A stretch of 64,000 nt of DNA from Syntrophaceae bacterium (GTDB lineage Bacteria > Desulfobacterota > Syntrophia > Syntrophales > Smithellaceae), in the NCBI GenBank assembly GCA_018436925.1, contig JAHDKI010000023.1:1-64000 (forward strand), written 5' to 3'. Shown here in pieces: positions 51,843-59,162 of the stretch. The position numbers and the translations under genes were made by a program. Each line of letters starts with the position of its first letter. The stretch's first letter is position 1. The notes below the pieces were generated by a model. The model did not search any database and had not been told where the DNA came from. It saw nothing but the letters and a program-made list of their open reading frames with translations.

Positions 51843-52510
51843 CAAAAGACGCGCTTATTGTTTTTTTAAGGGCTCCCGATCACGGACGGGTGAAGACCCG
51901 CCTGGCGGCGCGACTGGGAAACGATGTCGCGCTGGGGCTCTATCTGGCCTTTTTGGAGGATTTGGCGGACCTTGCCCGCTCGTTTGTGGAAAAGACCTTT
52001 GTTGTCTATGATGGAATTGAAGAAAATCCGCCTCAAGCCTTTGCCGGGATGCCCTTTTTCAAGCAGCGCGGCGCAGACATGGGCGAGAAAATGGCCAACG
52101 CGCTGGCCGACGTTTTTAAGATGGGTTTTGACAGATCTGTGTTGATCGGAAGCGATCTGCCCGATCTGCCCGCAAATCATCTTCATCAGGCCTTGAAAAA
52201 GCTGGCTGACGCGCCGCTGGTTTTGGGGCCCGCCACTGACGGCGGCTATTATCTGATCGGTTGCCGGAAAGAGACCTTCTCACGCGCGCTCTTTTCGGAT
52301 ATTCACTGGAGCGGCCCGACGGTTTTGTCTGAAACGCTGGCGCGTGCATACGCCGTCGGCCTGCAAACGGCGCTCATCGATCCGTGGCCGGATATCGACA
52401 CGGTGGAAGATTTAAAGCGGTTTTACCTGAGAAACGCGCAAACGGGGCGCGCACCGCACACGATGCAATTTTTGAAGCAGCAGGAGGCGGAACATGGCCT
52501 ACGATTATGA
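51839..52510 (+). CDS. TIGR04282-type transferase (DUF2064, rSAM/selenodomain-associated transferase 1)
   Basis: A 223-residue nucleotidyl/glycosyl-transferase-fold protein: VFLRAPDHGRVKTRLAARLG is the phosphate-binding opening of the family, LIGSDLPDLPANHLHQAL the metal site, and LGPATDGGYYLIGCRK the sugar-binding block. Known relatives take part in arsenosugar synthesis. The start is TTG 51839, overlapping the DUF3047 stop (TTGA). It overlaps the oxidoreductase gene by 17 bp. Confidence 0.86.
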   Translation: MTKDALIVFLRAPDHGRVKTRLAARLGNDVALGLYLAFLEDLADLARSFVEKTFVVYDGIEENPPQAFAGMPFFKQRGADMGEKMANALADVFKMGFDRSVLIGSDLPDLPANHLHQALKKLADAPLVLGPATDGGYYLIGCRKETFSRALFSDIHWSGPTVLSETLARAYAVGLQTALIDPWPDIDTVEDLKRFYLRNAQTGRAPHTMQFLKQQEAEHGLRL

Positions 52511-53921
52511 TTTGATCATTTTGGGCGGGGGCGGTGGCGGCATCACTGGAGCGATGCTGGCGCATGGCCTGGGGAAAAAAGTCGCGCTAATCGACAAGAG
52601 ACGCTTCGGTGGCGAATGCACCTGGTCGGGCTGCGTTCCCAGCAAGTCGCTTCTGCACGCGGCGCATATGGTCGCAACGGCCAGGCGAGCGGCGCTTTAC
52701 GCGGACGGAGCCAAAATGGATGACCGCGTTTCCGGAGCGGCCGTTTTGCAATCCGTCCGCGACATTGTCGCGGACATTTACGAAGACGAAAAGCCGGAGA
52801 CTTTTGAGAAACTGGGCATCACAGCGCTCGAAAACGCCTCCGTCCGGTTCACCGATGCCCACACCGTGGAAGCCTCGGGAAAGAAAATGAGCGCGAAGAA
52901 ATTCCTGATCGCGACCGGCTCCTCGCCGCTTGTGCCGCCGATTCCGGGGCTTGACGCTGCGCCATACTACACCAATGAAAATATCTTTTCGCTAGATCAG
53001 CTTCCGGCGTCGCTCATGATCCTGGGCGGCGGCCCCATCGGCGTCGAACTGGCGCAGGCCATGAATCGCCTGGGCGTGGCCGTCACTGTTATCGAAATGG
53101 CCCCGTCGATATTAATCCGCGAAGAGGCGGAACTGGCCGCAAGGCTATCCGACATCCTCACGCGCGAGGGGGTGCGTTTGATAACCGGCGCAAAAGTCGT
53201 CCGTGTGGAAAATCCCGAACGACCGGCGGTACTCTATGATAAAGACGGAATTCAGGGACGGACCGAAGCCGACGCGCTTCTGGTTGCGGCCGGCCGCAGG
53301 CCCAACATTGAAGGGCTGGATCTCGATCACATCGGCCTTGCCGTCACCCGGCAGGGCATTGCCGTCAACGGCTATCTTCAGACCAGCCTGCCCCACATCT
53401 ACGCCGCGGGCGACGTGGTGGGACCTTATCAGTTCAGCCACATGGCCAACTATCAGGCCATTGTCGCCGTCTCCAACGCCTTTTTGCCGTTTAAAAAACG
53501 CGTCAATTACGACGCCGTGCCCTGGTGCACCTTCACCGATCCGGAACTGGCGCGAAGCGGCCTGACCGAAGCCCAAGCCCGGGAAAAATACGGTTCGAAA
53601 ATCCGGGTGTACCGCGCCGACTACGCCAAGCTCGACCGCGCCCGCACGGAGCGGGCCACCGACGGCCTGGCCAAATTCGTCTGCGATGCGCGCGGTAAAA
53701 TCCTGGGCATACACATTTTGGGGCAGCGCGCAGGCGAAGTGCTGCACGAGGCGCACGCCGCGCGAACGCTGGGCATCCCGCTGCACAAGCTCAACGAGGT
53801 GATCCACACGTATCCCACCTATTCGGAACTGACCCGCCTGGCGGCCCGCGCCGCCTATATAGACCGGATCGCGTCGCATCCGGTCGTGCGTCTGGTCAAA
53901 TGGCTTCGGGGGTCCAAATGA
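52494..53921 (+). CDS. FAD-dependent disulfide oxidoreductase (mercuric reductase/lipoamide dehydrogenase-like)
   Basis: A 475-residue flavoprotein. FAD loop LIILGGGGGGITGAMLA; redox disulfide GGECTWSGCVPSKSLL; NAD(P) loop ILGGGPIGVELAQAM; FAD loop 2 IYAAGDVVGPY; C-terminal interface with HTYPTYSELTRLA, giving the catalytic His region. It lacks an N-terminal heavy-metal domain, so mercury reduction is not implied; proteins of this group often pair with TVP38/DedA-like genes, as here. AGGAGG precedes the ATG; the stop overlaps the next start by 4 bp. Confidence 0.9.
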   Translation: MAYDYDLIILGGGGGGITGAMLAHGLGKKVALIDKRRFGGECTWSGCVPSKSLLHAAHMVATARRAALYADGAKMDDRVSGAAVLQSVRDIVADIYEDEKPETFEKLGITALENASVRFTDAHTVEASGKKMSAKKFLIATGSSPLVPPIPGLDAAPYYTNENIFSLDQLPASLMILGGGPIGVELAQAMNRLGVAVTVIEMAPSILIREEAELAARLSDILTREGVRLITGAKVVRVENPERPAVLYDKDGIQGRTEADALLVAAGRRPNIEGLDLDHIGLAVTRQGIAVNGYLQTSLPHIYAAGDVVGPYQFSHMANYQAIVAVSNAFLPFKKRVNYDAVPWCTFTDPELARSGLTEAQAREKYGSKIRVYRADYAKLDRARTERATDGLAKFVCDARGKILGIHILGQRAGEVLHEAHAARTLGIPLHKLNEVIHTYPTYSELTRLAARAAYIDRIASHPVVRLVKWLRGSK

Positions 53922-54616
53922 AGCCGGCTTATAAAAAAATCCTCATCGCGCTTGTCATCGCTGCGGCCATTGTGCTCATCCGGGTTTTGGGCTTTGATCA
54001 ACTGCTGAGCCTGGAAACGTTTCGCCAGTATCGCGATCAACTGCTGGCCTTCACGGACCGCCACTACATCCCCACGGTGGCGATTTTTGTTTTGATCTAT
54101 ATCACAGCCGTGGCGCTTTCCATTCCCGGCGCGACCGTTCTGACGCTTAGCGCCGGATTCCTGTTCGGTTTTATCGGCGTGCTCTATGTCAACATCGGCG
54201 CCACTGCAGGCGCGTGCCTGGCTTTTCTGATTGCCCGCTACCTGCTGGGCGACTGGATTCAAAAACGCTATGAAGAAAAACTTGCGTCGTTTAACCGGGA
54301 GATCGCCGAAAACGGCTACAACTATCTTTTGACCCTGCGCTTCATTCCGCTTTTCCCCTTTTTCCTCATCAACCTCTTTGCGGGATTGACGCGCGTGCCG
54401 CTTTTCACGTTTGCCTGGACAACGATGATCGGCATTCTGCCCGGCTCCTTCGTTTACATCTACACCGGAAGGCAGTTGGGCATCATCGACAAACCGGGCG
54501 ATATTCTCTCCGGAGAGCTTTTGCTGGCGTTCATTCTTCTGGGTCTTCTGGCGCTAAGCCCTGTGATCGCCAAAAAGATTTTGAAGAAAAATACCGGAGC
54601 CAGGCCGGAATTATAA
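53918..54616 (+). CDS. TVP38/TMEM64 (SNARE-associated/DedA-like) membrane protein
   Basis: A 232-residue inner-membrane protein with about five or six helices. AVALSIPGATVLTLSAGFLF and GATAGACLAFLIARYLLGDW form the family's glycine-rich core, and LRFIPLFPFFLINLFAGLT with the conserved Arg-Pro is the second mark; GTLPGSFVY-like GILPGSFVYIYTG follows. DedA/VTT proteins move or scramble phospholipids. Start 53918 overlaps the oxidoreductase stop (ATGA) and has GGGGG upstream. Confidence 0.88.
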   Translation: MKPAYKKILIALVIAAAIVLIRVLGFDQLLSLETFRQYRDQLLAFTDRHYIPTVAIFVLIYITAVALSIPGATVLTLSAGFLFGFIGVLYVNIGATAGACLAFLIARYLLGDWIQKRYEEKLASFNREIAENGYNYLLTLRFIPLFPFFLINLFAGLTRVPLFTFAWTTMIGILPGSFVYIYTGRQLGIIDKPGDILSGELLLAFILLGLLALSPVIAKKILKKNTGARPEL

Positions 54617-54642
54617 ATTTTAACTGCATCAGGGAGGTCCTT

Positions 54643-55086
54643 ATGAAATGTTTATTTGTGTCGATTTCGGCATTATGCCTCATCTCCGGCCTGTCGTTTG
54701 CCCAAGATGGCGGCGCTTCGCCCGGCGGGGGCTTCGCGTTCAAATCCTGCCCGTCAAGCCCCAACTGTGTCTCTTCTCAGGCCGTTGATCCTGAACATGC
54801 CATCGCCCCGATTGCCTATGCCGAAAGCCGCTCCGAAGCCCTGGCGCGCCTGAAGCGCGTTCTGGCGTCGATGAAGCGCACCGAGATCGTTTCGGAAAGA
54901 GCCGACTACCTGCATGCCGAAGCGAAATCGCTCATCTTCCGTTTTGTCGATGACGTCGAATTTTATTTGCCGGACAATCAAAAGGTGATTCATGTGCGCT
55001 CCGCCTCGCGCGTGGGCTATTCCGACCTGGGCGTGAACCGCAAGCGCGTGGAAGAGATCCGCAAACGCTTTAACGAAATGAAATAG
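54643..55086 (+). CDS. Exported DUF1499 protein
   Basis: A 147-residue protein with a signal peptide (MKCLFVSISALCLISGLSFA). The body matches DUF1499: CPSSPNCVSSQ near the N-terminus, then RSEALARLKRVLASMKRT, FRFVDDVEFYLPDNQKVIHV and RSASRVGYSDLGVNRKRVEE. Function unknown. GGAGGT precedes the ATG. Part of the tight operon from 50443. Confidence 0.88.
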   Translation: MKCLFVSISALCLISGLSFAQDGGASPGGGFAFKSCPSSPNCVSSQAVDPEHAIAPIAYAESRSEALARLKRVLASMKRTEIVSERADYLHAEAKSLIFRFVDDVEFYLPDNQKVIHVRSASRVGYSDLGVNRKRVEEIRKRFNEMK

Positions 55087-55092
55087 CTGAAG

Positions 55093-56190
55093 ATGAAGAA
55101 ATTGATTCTGGCCGGCGCGGGGCACGCGCACCTGATGACCATCCGCAACCTGTCGGCATTCATCAGCGCAGGCGTTTCCGCGACAGTGGTGAGCGCCGGA
55201 GATTTTCATTACTATTCCGGCATGGGGCCGGGACTGCTTGCCGGCATTTACCGTCCCGAAGAAACCCGCTTTGACGTGCGGAAAATGACCGAAGCACGCG
55301 GCGCAACGTTTCTTCAAGGTGTCATCGAACGCATCGACGCGGCCGGCCGCCGCGTGATCCTGGCCGATGGAAGAACGCTTGCCTATGATCTTTTATCCTG
55401 CAACCTGGGAAGCGACGTCATTACGCTTCCCGGCGCATCGCCGCATCTGATTCCCGTCAAGCCCATTGACAATCTGCATCGCGCGGGCGCCGAAATCCGC
55501 AACCGCCTGCAAGGCGGCCCTCTGCGCGTGGCCGTCATCGGTGGGGGCCCGGCCGGTGTGGAAGTGGCGGGAAACCTGCTTCGCCTGGGAAAAGGCGCCG
55601 CGCATCCGCTGGCGGTCACGCTGGTGAGCCGCGACGATCTGCTTTTGCGTTATCCGGCGCGGGCCGGAACGCTTGCCCTGGCCTCCCTGCGGCAAAGGGG
55701 CGCAACCGTGATTGAGCGTCAGGCCGTCCGGCAGGTCGAGGCCTCGCGCATTGTGCTGGACGCAGGCGAACCGGTGTTATTCGATCTGGCCTTAAACGCC
55801 GCGGGCATTGGTCCATCCGCCGTTTTCGGGCGCTCAGGACTGCCGGTTTCAAAAGACGGCGGCCTGCGGGTGAATGCCCATCTGCAATGCGTATCCGATC
55901 CGGCCATTTTCGGCGGCGGCGATGGCATCCATTTTGATCCTCAACCGCTGGATCGCGTGGGCGTTTATGCTGTGCGTCAGGGTCCGGTGCTTTGCCGCAA
56001 TCTTACCGCTGCGCTGAACGGCAAACCGCTGAAAGCGTTTTTGCCGCAGCGGCGTTATCTGTCGATTCTCAATCTGGGTGACGGGCGGGGCATCCTCGCC
56101 TGGCGGTCTTTGATTGTGTCGGGGCATCTCGCATTTCGCCTAAAAGACGCCATCGACCGTTCCTTCATGCGTCGATTTCAAAAGGAATGA
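55093..56190 (+). CDS. FAD-dependent NDH-2/SQR-like oxidoreductase
   Basis: A 365-residue flavoprotein. LILAGAGHAHLMTIRNL is the FAD loop in the form seen in NADH dehydrogenase II-like proteins and in the FAD domain fused to some selenide water dikinases; DFHYYSGMGPGLLAGIY, VAVIGGGPAGVEVAGNL (NAD loop) and IFGGGDGIHFDPQPLDRVG follow. No hydrophobic C-terminal anchor is evident. Final gene of the packed operon, 6 bp after DUF1499. The selenium-linked relatives agree with the neighbouring selenodomain-associated transferases, but that link is inference. Confidence 0.82.
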   Translation: MKKLILAGAGHAHLMTIRNLSAFISAGVSATVVSAGDFHYYSGMGPGLLAGIYRPEETRFDVRKMTEARGATFLQGVIERIDAAGRRVILADGRTLAYDLLSCNLGSDVITLPGASPHLIPVKPIDNLHRAGAEIRNRLQGGPLRVAVIGGGPAGVEVAGNLLRLGKGAAHPLAVTLVSRDDLLLRYPARAGTLALASLRQRGATVIERQAVRQVEASRIVLDAGEPVLFDLALNAAGIGPSAVFGRSGLPVSKDGGLRVNAHLQCVSDPAIFGGGDGIHFDPQPLDRVGVYAVRQGPVLCRNLTAALNGKPLKAFLPQRRYLSILNLGDGRGILAWRSLIVSGHLAFRLKDAIDRSFMRRFQKE

Positions 56191-56381
56191 TGTTTTACGG
56201 AGAGGACATTCCCACGGGTGGATTGATAGGTTGAAGAACACGCAATAGATCCCCTTGAAATATTCATCATGAGCAGCATGCCAGGCACGATCCGGTTCGT
56301 GTCCTTGAGGTGAGGTTATCGTGTTGAATCCAAACATGTTTTAAAGCCGGTTTTGGCGCTGAATCCACACCGCCGGACCTG

Positions 56382-57173
56382 TCAACACGACAGGAGCTTG
56401 AGCATTTCCGGCGGCATGAGAAACCAGGTGGCGAGCGATCGGCCGATGACTTGTCGTTGAGCATTAAACAGAACCGTTGCCGTGTAAAGTTTTCTTCCGT
56501 CGCTCCCGGTGGGCCAGGCGGCGACAACACATGGCTCATTGCAGCGCAGGGGCTTTTCGATTTGACCGATCAACCGTCCCAAAAAACCGGGCTTCGTATC
56601 CGTCAATTCCCACAAAGCATAGGCGCCCGGGCAATCCAGCGCCGTCCAGATAAATTCAGGCCGGACATACCCCCGCTCGTCGCCATACGCCACTGATGGT
56701 GTCCAGGGCGCGGCCACCATGTTCAAACCCGGAACCCGGCCCGGGTGGATCTTCAGGCCCTCCCCGTCCGGTACATCCGCGCCGCAGCAAAAACAAATGG
56801 GGTGAATACCGCGTCCGGTCACGTGGAGATAAGGCGTCGGTTTCAGAGCCAGAGAGGCCTGCGCGGCTCTCGCGGCTTCCTCATAGCCGGGGGCCTCGGG
56901 CGCTGGAAGGTCCAGAACGCCGGGTTTTGCCGATATGATCACCTGATCATCATCCATCAGATAGTAAATTCCGTCGCCGTCTGTGCAAATTTGCAGGTCT
57001 CGGTCAAGCGGCGTGGGGCGTTTGATCATGACATCGATCACACCGTCAATATAGTCGGCAAAGAGGCTGCACACATAACCGCCGTTGGCGATATCCGGCG
57101 GACCTTTATAGACGGCCGGGATGTTGACGCGGCGCAAGTTTTTCACAGTGGATGCACGATTTTTCAGAAACAT
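56382..57173 (-). CDS. Hotdog-fold thioesterase-like protein
   Basis: A 263-residue protein resembling double-hotdog acyl-CoA thioesterase-like proteins: PPDIANGGYVCSLFADYI, RGIHPICFCCGADVPDGEGL then KIHPGRV, FIWTALDCPGAYALWE, and CVVAAWPTGSDGRKLYTATV. The FCCG Cys pair near the domain boundary is typical of the group; the second half is the more conserved hotdog. Substrate unknown, probably an acyl-CoA. Ribosome site AGGAGA is rather distant (about 14 nt). It lies 220 bp after the acyl-CoA synthetase gene on the same strand. Confidence 0.72.
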   Translation of the reverse strand: MFLKNRASTVKNLRRVNIPAVYKGPPDIANGGYVCSLFADYIDGVIDVMIKRPTPLDRDLQICTDGDGIYYLMDDDQVIISAKPGVLDLPAPEAPGYEEAARAAQASLALKPTPYLHVTGRGIHPICFCCGADVPDGEGLKIHPGRVPGLNMVAAPWTPSVAYGDERGYVRPEFIWTALDCPGAYALWELTDTKPGFLGRLIGQIEKPLRCNEPCVVAAWPTGSDGRKLYTATVLFNAQRQVIGRSLATWFLMPPEMLKLLSC

Positions 57174-57395
57174 TGAGCAGTTTTATTCTCTCCTTGTCTT
57201 TGCTGTTGCGGATAAACCCTTTCGTATCGCATTTTGTTTGTCAATCTATTTTCATTTGTGAATTTGTTGGGTAAATGGTTCGCCATAAAAATATTCCAGT
57301 TACAGCGGCGGACCGACTTTCAACCGATTTCAGCAATGAGATGAAACAGAATCAAGGCATGCGCTTGAATCCTTCGGGGCACTGCTCTGGGGCGC

Positions 57396-58820
57396 TTACA
57401 CTGCGTTCTTCGACCGCGCGGCAGTTCTCTTTTCCGCCCATTCAAAGTAGGACCTGATCGAGTAGACGGCGTCCTGGATTTTGGCATAAACGGGAAATCC
57501 CGCCTTGCGCAGCGCGGCAAAGGTTTCGATCCGCACGCGCTCATAGTCGAGATTGTCTTCCACAAAACTCGCCAGAATCGGAATGACGGGTTTTTTAATC
57601 TGACGGGCCATCTCCAGCATGGTATCGGCGTTGTTTTTGACATTGAGGAAAAGCTCCGCATGCAGAATGTATTCGACGGAGAAATAAGGCACGATGACGT
57701 CAATGTTTTCATCCGCATCCATAGCTTTCATGGTGTGCATCATCACATTGAGATCAAAGCCGAAAGCGCCCAGATCAACCGGATTGATGGTTGAGGTATT
57801 CACGCCCATGATCTTCTCGCTGATTCTCCGCTGCGATTCTGCGCTCAACTCGGGAAGAGCAAGACCCGCCTGCACGGCCAGATCGGAAAAAAGAACGGAA
57901 ACCCCGCCCCCCGCGCCGAGAAAGCCGACGCGTTTCCCCCGCGGCGTTCTTGTCGCCGTGCCCAGCATGACCAGGTGCATCAACTGATCAAAATCGTCAA
58001 CCAGCAGGCCGCCGTGCTGACGGACCGCCGCTTCCCAGATCGTGTAATTGCTGGCCATGGCGCCCGTATGGCTGGCCGCGGCTTTTGATCCGATTTCCGT
58101 TTTCCCTCCCTTGAGAATAATCACCGGTTTTCTGTCGGTCGTCCGTTTGAGGGTCCGGAGAAAGGCGTTGACATCTTTAATATCCTCCACGTAGCAGGCA
58201 ATCAGCCGGACATCCTGATCGTCGGCCAGATAATCCAGATAGTCTTCAAGCCGCAGATCGATCTGGTTTCCGTAAGAAACGACTTTATTGATGGGAATTT
58301 TCCGCGTCGAGGCCATGGCCATGAAATTCGCCGTCACGCCGCCCGATTGACCGAGAAACGCCACCGTGCCGGGCGCTTCCAGAGGAGGGGCAAAAACAAA
58401 TGAAATCCTTGACGCGGTGCAATGCACGCCGACGCAGTTCGGTCCGACAATCCGCAAATCCCCCCTGCGGGCTTCCCGGATGATTTCCTCTTCGAGCTTC
58501 AGGTTTCCCGTTTCGCCGAATCCCGACGTGAAGAAATGAATGAATTTGATTTGCTTGCTCACCGCCGATCTAACAATGTCCACGGACTGTTCCACCGGCG
58601 CGGCAACAATGGCAAAATCGACCGGCTCGGGAAGATCGTCGATGGATGCATACACTTTGACTCCGTTTATCTCTCCGCCTTTGGGATTCACCGGGTAGAC
58701 CGGACCCGCAAAACCACCTCCGCGAATAATCTGAAAATAGGGCATCTTTCCGCCGCCCAGATTATTGGACGCGCCGACAACCGCTATACTTCCGGGATAA
58801 AATAACCGATCGAGATTCAT
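57396..58820 (-). CDS. ADP-forming acyl-CoA synthetase, alpha-type (CoA-binding/ligase) protein, second copy
   Basis: A 474-residue paralogue of the 48035 gene. PGSIAVVGASNNLGGGKMPY (CoA-binding), VYPVNPKGGEINGVKVY, HFFTSGFGETGN, FLGQSGGVTANFMAMAST and the phospho-His site SKAAASHTGAMASNYTIWEA. As in the first copy, the ATP-grasp domain is missing and no beta gene is near. AGGAGGACGGCA precedes the ATG. Two such proteins in 10 kb fit a syntrophic or fermentative acyl-CoA metabolism. Confidence 0.87.
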   Translation of the reverse strand: MNLDRLFYPGSIAVVGASNNLGGGKMPYFQIIRGGGFAGPVYPVNPKGGEINGVKVYASIDDLPEPVDFAIVAAPVEQSVDIVRSAVSKQIKFIHFFTSGFGETGNLKLEEEIIREARRGDLRIVGPNCVGVHCTASRISFVFAPPLEAPGTVAFLGQSGGVTANFMAMASTRKIPINKVVSYGNQIDLRLEDYLDYLADDQDVRLIACYVEDIKDVNAFLRTLKRTTDRKPVIILKGGKTEIGSKAAASHTGAMASNYTIWEAAVRQHGGLLVDDFDQLMHLVMLGTATRTPRGKRVGFLGAGGGVSVLFSDLAVQAGLALPELSAESQRRISEKIMGVNTSTINPVDLGAFGFDLNVMMHTMKAMDADENIDVIVPYFSVEYILHAELFLNVKNNADTMLEMARQIKKPVIPILASFVEDNLDYERVRIETFAALRKAGFPVYAKIQDAVYSIRSYFEWAEKRTAARSKNAV

Positions 58821-59162
58821 TGCCGTCCTCCTGCTTCCGCTTCCGTCTCAAGATTCCATGTCATCGCAACGTCCAGTGTCTGATGTCACCCATCGCATCG
58901 ATCGCCCCGGGCATCCCCGGATCATGAACCTGAATAATCAATCCGTTACTTTCCGGCTCCGCCGTAAAACGGCGCCTGGGAAATATACAACTTCTTCAAG
59001 ACGATGCAAGCCCGAAATACAGTCCCAAAAAGCATGTCTGGATATTATTAATTTTCCAACGGCGGCCTGATATATGGCGATTGAAACGAACAGAGGAAAG
59101 GAAATATGGACATGTCTTTAAATACTGAAGGGCATCGCTGTCGCCCCGCACCCTGGCGGCGA
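58821..59162. other. Intergenic gap between acyl-CoA synthetase and hybrid kinase genes
   Basis: 342 bp without a recognised gene. A plus-strand frame from 59106 runs into the antisense of the kinase and is discarded. No convincing promoter, terminator or RNA. Confidence 0.5.
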
